From the NCBI RefSeq assembly GCF_030067815.1, contig NZ_CP125968.1, positions 62,001 to 126,000 on the forward strand: DNA of 64,000 nt, written 5' to 3'. The position numbers were made by a program, and so were the translations under genes. This DNA is from Sporosarcina thermotolerans (GTDB lineage: Bacteria; Bacillota; Bacilli; Bacillales_A; Planococcaceae). Below, piece after piece: positions 47,890 to 58,705 of the stretch (position 1 is the stretch's first letter; every line of letters starts with the position of its first letter). Under the pieces are notes generated by a model. It saw nothing but the letters and a program-made list of their open reading frames with translations, did no database searches and was not told the origin of the DNA.

Positions 47890-47930
47890 AAAAAAAATCC
47901 CATCTTTTACGAGATGGGATTTCTTTTTAT
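47890..47930. terminator. Bidirectional terminator
   Basis: AAATCCCATCT and AGATGGGATTT form an 11-bp stem around TTTACG, with T and A runs on both sides, between two convergent genes. Confidence 0.9.
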
Positions 47931-47933
47931 CAA

Positions 47934-48218
47934 TTAACTAACTGATTTTACAAATAGTTTACCTTCATCCAAAGAACATTCAAGCTGTCCCCTTGCCTCA
48001 AGATCCTTCACAATTTCTTCCATATACCAGTGGTTATTGCCATCAAGTAGCGATAATCTTCCCGCTGACCTTCTTGCAAGCTCCTCATACGAAAGAATCC
48101 CCGCTTCACGAATGATGGTAAGTATCACCTTTTTCACTCTGTCATATCGGAACTTCACAATCGTCACGCCCTCTTTACCGTTCAATTGCAATAGCTGGAC
48201 GCTCTCGTTATATCGCAT
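47934..48218 (-). CDS. Small winged-helix-like protein
   Basis: 94 residues from MRYNESVQLLQLNGKEGVT (start at 48218 behind AAAGGTG). The part IREAGILSYEELARRSAGRL and EIVKDLEARGQLEC resembles a helix-turn-helix with wing, but no family was recognised. It lies just downstream of kbl and its terminator, in the same direction. Confidence 0.6.
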   Translation of the reverse strand: MRYNESVQLLQLNGKEGVTIVKFRYDRVKKVILTIIREAGILSYEELARRSAGRLSLLDGNNHWYMEEIVKDLEARGQLECSLDEGKLFVKSVS

Positions 48219-48295
48219 ATGCTTCACCTTTCCGGACTATATTTCTACTCATCTATTACCCTTTTCAACCGATTTTAATCACTTTATTGACGAAA

Positions 48296-48340
48296 ACAAA
48301 AAAACTGCCGCATCGGCAATCTTTCGCCGATACGACAGTC
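48296..48340 (-). terminator. Terminator of kbl
   Basis: ACTGTCGTATCGGC and GCCGATGCGGCAGT form a stem around GAAAGATT on the minus strand, followed by TTTTTTTG. Confidence 0.88.
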
Positions 48341-48351
48341 ATCCTAGTCTA

Positions 48352-49542
48352 TTATGAAATTACGCCCAATTCCTTGCCTACCTTTTCATAAATTACAAGT
48401 GCTTCATCGAGCATTTCCTTCGTGTGTGCAGCAGTCGGCATATTGCGGACGCGGCCGGCGCCCTTTGCAACAGTCGGGAATACAATCGATTTCGCGTAAA
48501 CGCCTTCCTCAATCAATCGCATAGAGAATTGCTGTGTTAGCTTCTCATCACCGATAATGCATGGCGTAATCGGCGTTTCGGACACGCCAATGTTGAATCC
48601 AAGCTTCTTCAAGCCGTCCTTCAAGTAATTGCCGTTCTCCCATAACTTATCACACAGCTCAGTCGACTCCATAATTTTATCCAACGCACCCATGATTGCT
48701 GCAACATCGCCTGCCGGCATTGCAGTTGAGAACAGGAATGGACGGGAGCGCACTTTCAGCCAGTCGATCAATTCCTGCGTTCCAGCGACATAACCGCCGA
48801 CAACACCTATCGCCTTCGACAATGTGCCGATTTGGAAATCGATCTCCTTTTCAAGTCCGAAATGTTTCACTGTTCCTTTTCCTTTACCAAGGACACCTGA
48901 TCCATGCGCATCGTCAACATACGTTATCAAGTCGAATTCCTTAGCGATTTCCACGATTTCCGGAAGCTTCGCAATATCGCCGTCCATTGAGAAGACACCA
49001 TCAGTAATGTACATGACCTTGCCATACTGGCCGGATTCTGTCGCTTCTTTCGCCTTAGCGCGAAGGTCGTCCATATCTTGGTGGTTAACGCGAATGATTT
49101 TCGCGCCGGATAGACGGCAGCCGTCGATGATTGAAGCGTGGTTTAATTCATCTGAAAGAATGGCGTCTTGTTTATTCATAACAGCTGAAATCGCAGCCAT
49201 ATTACAGTTGAATCCTGATTGATAAGAGATTGCTGCTTCTGTCCCTTTAAATTCTGCAAGCTTTTTCTCAAGCTCAACGTGGATATCAAGCGTTCCGTTG
49301 ATGGTACGTACTGCACCTGCACCTACGCCGTATTTTTCAGTAGCTGCAATTGCGAGCTTTTTCAAATCTTCGTCAGTCGCCAAACCTAAATAGTTATTCG
49401 AGGATAGATTGATCAATTCTTTCCCTTTGATCTTGATAATCGGGCCATTTGGACCTTCTACTGGGTCGATTTCATTGTAGAGACCTTGGTCGCGTAATTC
49501 CTGTAAATTTTCTTTTAAAAATGAATCGAGGACTTTTGACAA
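48352..49542 (-). CDS. kbl: Glycine C-acetyltransferase (2-amino-3-ketobutyrate CoA ligase)
   Basis: PLP enzyme cleaving 2-amino-3-ketobutyrate with CoA to glycine and acetyl-CoA. 396 residues starting at TTG ([19 protein letters not shown]) behind AAAGGAAG, as expected for the family; longer reading begins 18 codons upstream but is unsupported. NYLGLA near residue 50, [10 protein letters not shown] and the PLP Lys in [14 protein letters not shown] are seen. Partner of tdh in threonine degradation. Confidence 0.93.
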   Translation of the reverse strand: MSKVLDSFLKENLQELRDQGLYNEIDPVEGPNGPIIKIKGKELINLSSNNYLGLATDEDLKKLAIAATEKYGVGAGAVRTINGTLDIHVELEKKLAEFKGTEAAISYQSGFNCNMAAISAVMNKQDAILSDELNHASIIDGCRLSGAKIIRVNHQDMDDLRAKAKEATESGQYGKVMYITDGVFSMDGDIAKLPEIVEIAKEFDLITYVDDAHGSGVLGKGKGTVKHFGLEKEIDFQIGTLSKAIGVVGGYVAGTQELIDWLKVRSRPFLFSTAMPAGDVAAIMGALDKIMESTELCDKLWENGNYLKDGLKKLGFNIGVSETPITPCIIGDEKLTQQFSMRLIEEGVYAKSIVFPTVAKGAGRVRNMPTAAHTKEMLDEALVIYEKVGKELGVIS

Positions 49543-49613
49543 ATTGATCTTCCTTTCAAACGGGTTATGCCCCCATTTTAGCATATAGGGGCGCAACTCG
49601 CAGAACGAACTAT

Positions 49614-50696
49614 TTACTCGTCAATCCACTCAGATAATAGTTGGGCCTTTTCATCGAATTTATTCCTCAAAATCGCTTTATCCATCACTTGCCGTAGCCT
49701 TCCCTCAGATTGTGCGAAGGCATGCATATAACCCGTTCCATCCATTATTTTCTCTTTATATCTTCCGCTGATCTCACGGATTTTTTCTTCAGCCGCCTCA
49801 TCTTCAACGCACAAGGACACAAGATCCAAAATTTCGTCCGTCGGCCCTTCAGGATCGTAGTCATGGGGCTGGGTTGCATCGAATAGGCAAACCGACAATT
49901 CCGGCAATAACACGAGGTCCACACTTCTTGGATCCAATCCACACCATCCATAGAGAACGTCAATCCCTCTTCGTTCCGCCTCTTTGCCAAGCGCCTTGAG
50001 CATCGTCGATTTCCCTGTTCCCGACAATCCCTTCATGAGAATCCGGCGCTTCATCTTATTAGTGATGGATGGCAGATAATCGCGAGATCCCCCAATAGAT
50101 AGCGAGCCTGCTATCCGGTGGGAAACGGTCGATTTCTTATGAAGTTTCATCGTACCGAAAAGCTCCTTTTTCAACGACTCTATCAAGTTCTCATGTTCTT
50201 TCCACATCATTCTGTTGATGTTCACTTTCTCCCAATCATCGTGGATCAGCAATGCATTTTTCATAGATTGAAGCATTTTCGAAAGCACTTCATCCGATTC
50301 TTGGGCGATGGCAGTCATTTCAGCCTTTTGCGCCTCAAGTTTCTTTGTATCGAATGCATCATAGAAGCTGATGACATGATGTCGGCCACCTAACTCGGTC
50401 GGTTCCAATGAAACCGGATGGGATGCCTGTATGATGAATAAACTGAGATCCCTGACAAAAATGGCTTCCGTATTGTCCGGCTCCACCGGATTATTGAAAC
50501 GATCTACATCATATCCCCGTTTAAGAAAATGTCCCGCAGCTTGTTTCAATAAATTCGAAATGGCATTTGTCGGAGGCGCCTTTAAAAACACCGTCTTTTC
50601 CGAAGTTGCGATCAATGTCTCATATTTATGTGCAATTCCGCGCCCCGTATAGGCTGTCCCCATGTATTCCGTGATTGTACCGTATATGATAACCAT
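49614..50696 (-). CDS. P-loop ATPase of the PRK06851 type
   Basis: Up to 360 residues. The N-terminal half has a degenerate nucleotide site ([16 protein letters not shown]); the second half has a good P-loop [17 protein letters not shown] at about residue 217. In the family two such halves are tandem. The start is unclear: ATG at 50696 has GAAAGG directly adjoining it, and ATG 11 codons later ([14 protein letters not shown]) fits the family better. Role unknown. Confidence 0.75.
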   Translation of the reverse strand: MVIIYGTITEYMGTAYTGRGIAHKYETLIATSEKTVFLKAPPTNAISNLLKQAAGHFLKRGYDVDRFNNPVEPDNTEAIFVRDLSLFIIQASHPVSLEPTELGGRHHVISFYDAFDTKKLEAQKAEMTAIAQESDEVLSKMLQSMKNALLIHDDWEKVNINRMMWKEHENLIESLKKELFGTMKLHKKSTVSHRIAGSLSIGGSRDYLPSITNKMKRRILMKGLSGTGKSTMLKALGKEAERRGIDVLYGWCGLDPRSVDLVLLPELSVCLFDATQPHDYDPEGPTDEILDLVSLCVEDEAAEEKIREISGRYKEKIMDGTGYMHAFAQSEGRLRQVMDKAILRNKFDEKAQLLSEWIDE

Positions 50697-50743
50697 CCTT
50701 TCTTTTCGGTTACTTGTTACATACGTCTACCATATGCCCAAAG

Positions 50744-50780
50744 AATAAAAAAAAGCACGGCTTGTCTGCGCGTGCTTTCA
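50744..50780 (-). terminator. Terminator of the YczE-like gene
   Basis: AAAGCACG and CGTGCTTT form a stem around CGCAGACAAGC on the minus strand, followed by TTTTTTTATT. Confidence 0.88.
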
Positions 50781-50838
50781 AAACATTTTTTTTACAATTA
50801 ATTCTTGCTTCCAACGGCTGTGTGTTCGACGGTTTCAT

Positions 50839-51534
50839 TCATATCGACATGCTTTGGCACATTTTCACCGATTTCTTTAGTTGGATGGACGGTTGATTGG
50901 ACCAATCCCATAATTTGAGCTTCATCCGCTCCGCCAACTTCGCTAATAGCTTTCGGCATTGAGGCAGCGAATAATGAACGATTTGGCCAATCAAAAGCGC
51001 GATGATCACCGTTCCAATTCCTACAGGACCACCTAATAACCAGCCTGCAATTGCAACAATCACTTCAATTGATGTCCGCACTTTTTTGATGCTGAATCCA
51101 AGCTTTTCGGAAAAAATGAGCATCAGGCTATCACGAGGTCCAGCCCCTAAATTAGGCGCAACATAAATACCGACCCCGTAAGCCATAACTACAATTCCAA
51201 GTGTGAAAATGATCACTTGGCCCGTCATCGAGCTAATGTCTGGAATTAACCAATTGAATAAATCGATAAATAGACCAATGAGCAGCAAATTCAGCCATGT
51301 GCCAAATTTCGGCCACTGTCTTAGGACAGCCGCCGTCGCTACGACGATGATAATACTCAAAATGATTCCCCATGTACCGATCGACAATTCGAAATTCCGG
51401 TATAATCCAATATGCAGGACATCCCAAGGGCCAACGCCAAGACGTTGCCCTTTAATAGTCATCGTAATGCCTAACGATAAAATCATCATTCCGACTACGA
51501 AGGAAGCCCATCTCCAAACAATTATTTTTCTCAT
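50839..51534 (-). CDS. YczE/YitT-type membrane protein
   Basis: 231 residues, five to six membrane segments. GQRLGVGPWDVLHIGL (residues 28-43) and VAPNLGAGPRDSLMLIFSEKLG mark the two repeats of this family. The C-terminal 50 residues are soluble and basic. YczE-like proteins have no firm function (some affect surfactin or other secretion). Start MRKIIVWRWASF follows AGAAAGAATG-type sequence. Confidence 0.85.
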   Translation of the reverse strand: MRKIIVWRWASFVVGMMILSLGITMTIKGQRLGVGPWDVLHIGLYRNFELSIGTWGIILSIIIVVATAAVLRQWPKFGTWLNLLLIGLFIDLFNWLIPDISSMTGQVIIFTLGIVVMAYGVGIYVAPNLGAGPRDSLMLIFSEKLGFSIKKVRTSIEVIVAIAGWLLGGPVGIGTVIIALLIGQIVHYSLPQCRKLLAKLAERMKLKLWDWSNQPSIQLKKSVKMCQSMSI

Positions 51535-51586
51535 CTACATTCTTCTTTCCCAGCCATTCAAATTTCGAATGGTATTTTCAAAAAAT

Positions 51587-52069
51587 CTATTCTTTAACGA
51601 TATCCCCAAACGATGCGTCAACTACCCTCGCAAGGTCCGTCGGTGCCAACTTCATCTGCAAGCCAGGCCTGCCGGCACTCACAATCATAACATCAAGTCC
51701 TTCAGCCGATGCGTCGATCACAGTCGGATATTTTTTCTTCATACCAACTGCCGAACAACCACCACGGACGTATCCCGTCTCCTTCGTCAAATCCTTCAAC
51801 GGCAACATATCTAACTTTTTCACACCGACAGATTTCGCCGCCTTCTTCAAATCAAGTTCATCCGCCACCGGAATGATGAAAACGAATAATTCCCGCGGGT
51901 TAGCTATCGCGACAAGCGTCTTGAATACTAAATCCACCGATTGCCCCGTCTTCTCCGCCACCGACACGCCATCCAACTGGCCATCATGAATATCATATTC
52001 CATCAAATCGTGGGCGACCCGCTCACTCTCCAAAATCCGAACCGCATTCGTCTTCTTCTGCTTCGCCAT
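51587..52069 (-). CDS. ybaK: Cys-tRNA(Pro)/Cys-tRNA(Cys) deacylase, YbaK type
   Basis: 160-residue YbaK/EbsC-family trans-editing factor that hydrolyses mischarged Cys-tRNA(Pro). MAKQKKTNAVRILESERVAH, VFKTLVAIANPRELFVFIIPV, VADELDLKKAAKSVG and GYVRGGCSAVGMKKKYP are typical; the Lys in VFKTLV region is the key residue. AAGGATGTGGGGCA precedes the ATG. Confidence 0.93.
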   Translation of the reverse strand: MAKQKKTNAVRILESERVAHDLMEYDIHDGQLDGVSVAEKTGQSVDLVFKTLVAIANPRELFVFIIPVADELDLKKAAKSVGVKKLDMLPLKDLTKETGYVRGGCSAVGMKKKYPTVIDASAEGLDVMIVSAGRPGLQMKLAPTDLARVVDASFGDIVKE

Positions 52070-52120
52070 TGCCCCACATCCTTCGGAAATAAATCATGAA
52101 TCCCATACCTCATCCCAAAT

Positions 52121-52256
52121 ACGCATAAATTCCTCGAATCACGCATAAACCAGCACGAACACGCATAAATCCCCTCATTCACGCATAACTCGCCACAATC
52201 ACTCATAAATCCGCGAATTCACGCATAATCCCCCACAAACACGCATAAATCACAAA
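52121..52256 (-). repeat. 20-nt periodic array, core TTTATGCGTG, 7 units
   Basis: On the plus strand ACGCATAAA or near variants start at 52121, 52141, 52161, 52181, 52201, 52221 and 52241, exactly 20 nt apart. It fills the gap between ybaK and topB, ending one base before the topB stop. Confidence 0.92.
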
Positions 52257-52257
52257 A

Positions 52258-54424
52258 TCACTTCTCAAACATCTTCTTCAAAGCATCCGCCATCGCCGTA
52301 TTCACCGGCTCATCCTGCTTCTTCAAATACTTTTGCACATCACGCTTATCAGCTTTCTTACCACCAGAATTTGAACGACGCTTTTCGAAGGCAGAGAGCT
52401 TTTCTCGATGTCCGCACTTACATACGAAGATGCGGCCGTCCCCTTCCCCGCGCAACTCAAGCTTCTTCTTACAATTTGGGCAGCGTGCATTCGTCAATTG
52501 AGAGACATTACGACGGTGGCCGCACTCACGATCTTGGCAGACAAGCATTTTTCCACGTTTGCCATTCACTTCAAGCAATGGCTTTCCGCAATCCGGACAC
52601 ATTTTCCCAGTGACATTATCATGTTTGAACTTCTTGTCATCCGTTTTGATTTCACTAACTGTCTTCCTTGAGAATGCCACCATATCTTTCATGAAAGCTG
52701 ACTTTTTCATTTTCCCATTGGCGATTTTCGTCAGGCTCTGCTCCCATTCTGCTGTCAAAGCAGGTGATTTCAAATCATCCGGCACAAGCTCTAAAAGCTG
52801 TCTGCCCTTCGAAGTCGTGTAGATGTCATTCCCTTTCTTCTCGATGACAAATGAGCTGAACAGCTTTTCGATGATGTCTGCACGTGTCGCGACAGTACCT
52901 AATCCACCTGTATCGCCAAGTGTTTTGATCAGATCTTTTGATTCCCCCGCCATGAATTGAGAAGGATTTTCCATCGCAGCTAATAATGTTCCTTCATTGA
53001 AACGGGCCGGCGGTTTTGTCTGCCCATCCGTCATGACGATTGCCCGGATTTTCACTTCGTCGCCTTTCGTAAATGCAGGCAAACGGTCGGTGTCTTCCTC
53101 TTCTTCATCCGTGGAATAAACTGCCTTCCACCCTTCATCCGTAACTGTCCGCCCTTTTGCCTTGAACAGTTCCCCGCCTACTTCAAGCTCAGCAGTCACT
53201 TGCTCATAGCGGAATGGACCGAAAAAGACTGCAAGGAAGCGTTTTACAATCAAGTCATATAAACGCTGTTCCTTATCAGATAAGTTTTGATAAATCGGAG
53301 TTTCCTCTGTCGGGATAATCGCATGGTGATCCGAAAACCCGCTTATCGTCTATGACGCCCTTCTGCGGCTTCACAGCTCCTGAGCGCAACAGTACATTTA
53401 CAGATTTCCTGTACGGCCCGATGTCGACCGCTTTTATGCGTTCCTTCAACGTATCTGCCATATCTGATGTCAAATGCTTGGAATCGGTTCGTGGATACGT
53501 CACCGCTTTATGTCTTTCGTATAGATTTTGCAACGTCGACAAGGTTTCTTTCGCGGACCAGCTCCAGCGTCTATGTGCTTCTTTCTGCAATTCCGTCAAA
53601 TCGAATAAAGGAGGGGCCGGTTGCTGCTTCGGCGTCGTTTTCACATCTTTCACCTTTCCGGAATGAACTCCATCAAGACGAGTTAGTAATTTCTCAATCA
53701 ATTCTTTATTGAACGACTGTGTTTGACCTGCTTTATCGGACCATGTGAATCTTGCAGTTTCCGTCAATGCCTGCAATCCATAAAAGAATCTCGGCTTGAA
53801 TTCACGGATATGCCTTTCCCGTTCTGCAATCATCGCAAGTGTCGGTGTCTGTACACGACCCGTCGATAATTGTGCATTGTATTTCACTGTAAGTGCACGC
53901 GTCGCGTTAATACCTACAACCCAGTCCGCTTCTGCACGGGCAACCGCTGCTTCATATAAATTTTCGTATTGGCGACCGTCCTTCAAATTATTGAATCCGT
54001 CTTTAATCGCCTTATCCGTCACGGATGAAATCCAAAGGCGCTTCACTGGCTTGCGATTCTTCGTCATTTCGAGTATCCAGCGCGCAACAAGCTCCCCTTC
54101 ACGTCCAGCATCCGTCGCGATGATAACTTCCGTAACATCATTCCGTCGCAACTGTGCTTTGACCGCGTTGAATTGCTTCGATGTTTGTTTGATTGGCGTT
54201 AGTTTAAACGGTTCAGGAATAATCGGCAAATACTCCATCTTCCATTCCTTGTATTCATTGCCGTATCCTTCAGGATCTGCATGTGTCACAAGATGACCAA
54301 GCGCCCATGTGACGATATATTTTTGACCTTCCAAGAAGCCATTTCCTTTTTTATTACAGCCTAATACCCGCGCAATATCCCGCGCCACGGATGGTTTTTC
54401 GGCTAATACAACTGATTTGGACAT
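52258..54424 (-). CDS. topB: DNA topoisomerase III (frameshifted)
   Basis: Type IA topoisomerase, about 722 residues after repair. AEKPSVARDIARVLG and ATDAGREGELVARWIL form the TOPRIM part, VTYPRTDSKHLT carries the catalytic Tyr (about residue 310), and zinc-ribbon repeats (CPDCGKPLLEVNGKRG, CPNCKKKLELRGEGDG) end the protein. One extra T is present in the run at 53334-53337, so KRV should continue SDHHAIIPTEETPIY. RBS AAAGGGG. Confidence 0.95.
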
Positions 54425-54489
54425 TGATAAATCCCCTTTCTACTTAACACGATTATACGTGAGAAGCCCCTATACGTCATTGTAGGCGC

Positions 54490-54628
54490 CCTAAAAACAA
54501 AAGCGCAGGGCGCCCGGCTTAGGGGCGACGGGCATAAGGCGAAGATGCGGCGTGGCCGCTTTTTGCCACAGAGCGGCTTTGACTTATGACCCAAGCGCCT
54601 GGCGCCCGGAGTCTGAACAAAAAACCTG
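54490..54628. repeat. Interspersed element R1, copy c
   Basis: Carries GCGCAGGGCGCC on the left, a long hairpin in the middle (GCATAAGGCGAAGATGCGGC pairing with GCGGCTTTGACTTATG) and CAAGCGCCTGGCGCCCGGAG on the right. The middle hairpin and the AAGCGCC blocks match copy a in reverse orientation; direct repeats are less clear. It lies between topB and the reductase terminator. Confidence 0.65.
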
Positions 54629-54658
54629 TCGCACACCTCGAAAGGGCGACAGGTTTTA
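54617..54658 (-). terminator. Terminator of the FMN reductase gene
   Basis: AACCTGTCGC and GCGACAGGTT form a 10-bp stem around CCTTTCGAGGTGT, with T run on the minus strand. It overlaps the right end of the R1 element. Confidence 0.88.
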
Positions 54659-54664
54659 TATATT

Positions 54665-55228
54665 TCAATCGTTATCCAATGTATCTTTGCACAAATCCTT
54701 ACTCATTTCCCCGTACTTCCCGAAAACCCTTACCATTTCACGTAATCGATTATTCACATCTTCATCGATAATACGATTGTCTTCATCGAAATGGTCGTAT
54801 TGTGTGTACACATAATTCGGTGTCACAAGGGAACGGAAGTAATCTAAGATTGGTTTCAATTGATTTTCAACAACAAGATGATGTTGGTGAGTGCCGCCAT
54901 TCGCAACAATGGAAACCGGTTTGTACCGCATGGCATGTGGATGAAGCATATCAAAGGCATTTTTCAAAACGCCTGGAATGGATCCTTGAAAGATAGGTGT
55001 TGAAATGATGTAAGCATCCGCTTTTTCGAATTTCTGAACCAACTTTTGCATATCTTCGTTATATTGTTCCAATGGACGACCGTCCACGAATTGATGTTCA
55101 TAATCTGCAAAGTCCATCCGTTCAATTTCGTATTCATTACCCGTTTCTTTCATATACTTTTCGACCGCGTCGAGTACCGCGCCGGTTTTGCTACCTATAA
55201 TGGTCCCGTCCACAAACAAAACTTTCAC
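54665..55228 (-). CDS. NADPH-dependent FMN reductase family protein
   Basis: 187-residue flavodoxin-like protein. The N-terminal VLFVDGTIIGSKTGAVLDAV (residues 3-22) and STPIFQGSIPGVLKNAFDML near 75-95 are typical of flavin-dependent reductases of the NADPH-dependent FMN reductase family; the His-rich ANGGTHQHH is unusual. Starts at GTG (KVLFVDG) behind AAGGAGG. Could reduce FMN, quinones or azo compounds; substrate unknown. Confidence 0.85.
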   Translation of the reverse strand: MKVLFVDGTIIGSKTGAVLDAVEKYMKETGNEYEIERMDFADYEHQFVDGRPLEQYNEDMQKLVQKFEKADAYIISTPIFQGSIPGVLKNAFDMLHPHAMRYKPVSIVANGGTHQHHLVVENQLKPILDYFRSLVTPNYVYTQYDHFDEDNRIIDEDVNNRLREMVRVFGKYGEMSKDLCKDTLDND

Positions 55229-55301
55229 AGGGCATCCTCCTTATAGCTGTTCTCCATCGTTCATCGTACCATAGACATGGAGACATTTACTTGAAACAAG
55301 C

Positions 55302-57233
55302 TTACTTGACTATTTTCGTCGAAGCCGGTGCTGCACCTGGAATATTTCGTTTCCCTACGGAAGGTTCTTCAATGAATTTTTCTTCCAATTGTTCATACGG
55401 GATTGATCTGTCCAGAGATTCCATACCCAGCCGTTCCTTGACTCGCTCAATTGTCTTTGCAGGAGATGTGCGCAATGATTGCATCCCCTGCTGTCGCTTG
55501 CAACTCAACTTTCGGCGTGTAGAATTCAATTGAACCATCCGCACGCAAGATATATAGAAGAATCGACTTATCATCGCGTTCCCGTAAATATTGTGTATAA
55601 CTGTATTGCTTCGTGATCATCGTCTTTCGGATTACGTGCCCCGCATGCATCCTCTCCTCGAGGGCATAGATCGATATGGAAGGCGAAAAGAGTTTTTGTC
55701 CGCCAGTTATTTTGAATGCCTCCAAGTCTTTTTCTACATGGAAGGCCGTTTGGAATAAATGCTGGCGCCCTAAGTCCGGTGCAAAATCCGCGCAAATATG
55801 TGCGTTATACGTATCCCTCTTTGTCATAGCAAGCATATATCGATAAGGCGTCAAATCTAGATGGTATTCAATCTGTTCAGAAAGGATATCGCCAACATAA
55901 CTATTCAGTCCACGCTTTCTTGCCTCCGCGAGTGCCGCCCAGCCCTGATCGACAAGAAGGACTTCATTGTTAGTGTCCCTAATTGATTCAGCAAGTGCAG
56001 CAGAAAAACGTGAACCTCCTATTATTGCAACACCCGACTCTTCGGTAGTCGTCAAATTCAACTTTTTCGCAATGAAGCCAATCGAAAAACCATGAAGAAC
56101 AACCGTGAAAAAGACGAGCGCGAACGTCAATGCAGTTAATAACTCGGCGTCTTTGTAACCATTGTTGAGAAGAATTGTTGCAAAGTAACTGGACACAGTC
56201 AAGGCGACAATCCCTCTTGGTGCAATCCACCCTATCAGCAATTTCTCACGGAAATTGAGATCCGTACCTATTGTAGAAATCCAAATCGATAAAGGACGAA
56301 CTACGAAAAGCATTGCAGCGACATACGTAATAATTGCCGGATTGAAGATTTCAATCAGGATTTTCGGATCAAGTGAAGCAGTAAGCATGACGAAAATTCC
56401 TGAAATGAGAAGCACCGATATATTCTCCTTGAAATGGCGAACATCATTCAACGTCGTCAGGCGCATATTCGCCATCTTCATTCCCATTGCTGTAACAGCA
56501 AGCAATCCTGTTCATGCATGATTTCATCCGAGAAGACGAAAGTGAACAGGACAACGACAAACAGAATCGGCGCCTTCAAATACTCCGGTATACTTCCCCG
56601 CTCGAACGAATTTCCAATGATTAGGGCGGCAAGCCACCCGATGAACACTGCAAATGCGGATGCAGCAAAGAATAATAATAATGATTTTAGTGTAACTTCG
56701 CTATTGATGAATTTAATAAATTCAAACGCAAAGACCGCAAGCAATGCGCCGAAAGGATCGACGACAATCCCTTCCCATTTCAATATCGCGGCGGGACGCG
56801 GCTTCAACTTCGCCTGTCTAAGCAACGGAAGGATAACCGTCGGTCCCGTGACGATGAATAAACCACCTATGATAAAGGCGACTTCCCAAGATAGTCCGGC
56901 CAAAAAATGTGCTGCAAGTGATCCGGCTATCCATGCAATGAAAGCGCCAATGGTCACAATCCTACCGACCGGTTTGCTGAACCCCCTAATTTCCCGAACA
57001 TCCAAGTTCAAGCTACCTTCAAATAAGATAATCGCAACAGCAAATGTAATAATCGGGCCAAACAGATCCCCCATCGTTTCCTGTGGATTAATTAACCCGA
57101 AAATCGGTCCAACAAGCAGGCCCGCGAGAGACATGACTACAATTGCAGGCATTCTATATTTCCACGCAACCCATTGCGAAAGGATTCCCAACAAAATGAC
57201 AAGCATCAAGTCAAATAATAATGATTCGAACAC
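55302..57233 (-). CDS. Cation/proton antiporter with TrkA-type regulatory domain (two frameshifts)
   Basis: CPA-family Na+/H+ or K+/H+ antiporter, about 643 residues after repair. GTG start at 57233 (FESLLFDLMLVILLGIL) behind CAGGGGG. About twelve membrane segments to residue 390 (LAGLLVGPIFGLI, ILKWEGIVVDPFGALLAVFAFEF with the acidic ion site), then a TrkA-N-like domain (VAIIGGSRFSAALAESI, DQGWAALAEARKRG) and TrkA-C region. One A is missing at 56511-56512 (MHE-TGLLAVTAMG) and one extra base lies at about 55464 (IAHI-PAKTIERV). Regulatory domain suggests nucleotide or ion control. Confidence 0.88.
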
Positions 57234-57368
57234 GGAAATTCCCCCTGTCCTTTTAAGAATATGTGTTAGTTTATCACAATTCCACTTCCAATCCACACAT
57301 TTGTACATAACTCCTTTTTTAGAATCATAGGGTTAAAAGAAGAGTAGTTGATTGATAGGTAAGAAAGG

Positions 57369-58422
57369 GTGATTCCGATAGAAAATTCAAAGAAGAAAAC
57401 CGTTGCATTCTACATTGCAAGGGCCGACGGGAAAGGCTCTTATCCCACAAGACGGGCTACTATACTTGCCCAAGCTATCGCAAAAGAAGTGAACGTCCTA
57501 TTCATAGTAGGTGAAAATTCTCCCTACCGTCTGATGAATTCAAATCGATTATTGTCGGTAAAAAGTCCAACCTGTTACAAGTTTTAACATTCATCCAACC
57601 TGATCTGCTTATCCGAGATTCCGGTTCGACGATTTCAGAAGAAGTGGAGAAAATACAGGAAGTTGTTCCATCCATCCTGCATTTTGATGATTTGGGGATG
57701 GTGGAAAACAGGCGGATTTTGTAATCCAAACCCTTTTGGACGATTCTATTGAAGAAGTGCCGGAACATTATGTGAGAGATCGCCAGCTTTTCATCGCAGA
57801 CCCGTCCATGCATAAATTCGAGAAACATGGACTTAAAAAAGAGCCTCCGGGACCCCTCCCTCATCTTGTCATCTCGTTCGGAGAGGAGGATGAAGGAAAC
57901 CTGACATTCAGGGCATTGCGCCACGTTTCTCAGCTACAGATTCCATTGAAAGTGACCGTCCTTGTTGGGGAAAGGTATCCGCATGATGTAAGCACTCTTC
58001 GTATGATGGCGCTCGGCAGGCGAAACACAATTGTCCAGCAACCTCCTTATGACCTACCGGAAATTTATGCGAATGCAGACGTCGTTTTATGCGCGTCGGG
58101 CTATATGCCGTATGAAATAGCGGTGATCGGCATTCCATGTATCATACTTTCGCAGAGTGATTTTGAGGTGGGACTGACATTTCCAAAAGAACAGCACGGC
58201 TTCGTCCATCTTGGCCTTGGACGGAAAGTGAAACAATCGAATCTACTCAATGCAATCATGGAACCCCTGCTACATGAGCCTTTAAGGAAACGGGCCATCG
58301 AACGCCAACTCTCCCTCAATCTTGGAGGAGGATTGGACACGATTTTAGAGACAATCTTCTATCTAGTAGAACATCCAAAACGCGGAGTAGGCGGAAAAAC
58401 AATGTCCGATATGCTAAACTAA
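57369..58422 (+). CDS. PseG/SpsG-like glycosyltransferase family protein (two frameshifts)
   Basis: About 350 residues after repair. The N-terminal part reads KKTVAFYIARADGKGSYPTRRATILA, then, with one T restored at about 57525, SDEFKSIIVGKKSNLLQVLT, and with one G restored at 57711-57712, ADFVIQTLLDDSIEEVPEHY. The C-terminal half has LVISFGEEDEGNLTFRALR and VVLCASGYMPYEIAVIGIPC, resembling the GT-B fold of UDP-sugar hydrolases such as PseG or spore-coat SpsG. The start is unsure: GTG at 57369 is embedded in the ribosome site; an ATA 6 nt downstream may be a miscalled ATG. Confidence 0.7.
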
Positions 58423-58446
58423 AGGAAAACGATTGGAGTAATATTT

Positions 58447-58635
58447 ATGAATAAACGTCAGATCGAATCGGCAATTGCCGAATTGAAAATGGACTATATT
58501 AGCCTTCAAGGCGATGTGGAGAAATTGGAATCGACAGGACATGCAGACTCCGTCCATAAAGCGGAGCAACGGTTAGCCGTGATGGAAGAAAAATTGGCTT
58601 TGTTGAATAAACAACTTGTAGAGCTCTCTGAATGA
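58447..58635 (+). CDS. SE1832 family small coiled-coil protein
   Basis: A 62-residue, highly charged helical protein (MNKRQIESAIAELKMDYISL, EQRLAVMEEKLALLNKQLVE) with heptad spacing of Leu/Ile. NCBI uses the name SE1832 family for such proteins. RBS TTGGAGTA. It follows the PseG-like gene by 24 nt and could be co-transcribed. Function unknown. Confidence 0.82.
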   Translation: MNKRQIESAIAELKMDYISLQGDVEKLESTGHADSVHKAEQRLAVMEEKLALLNKQLVELSE

Positions 58636-58686
58636 CAAAATGGCTGTCCACGGATAGATGATTCTATTCGTGGACAGCCATTTTCG
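58636..58686 (+). terminator. Terminator of the SE1832 gene
   Basis: AAAATGGCTGTCCACG and CGTGGACAGCCATTTT form a perfect 16-bp stem with a 16-nt loop; T-rich end is short. Confidence 0.85.
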
Positions 58687-58705
58687 TGATCCGAAGCCAG
58701 CGTAT

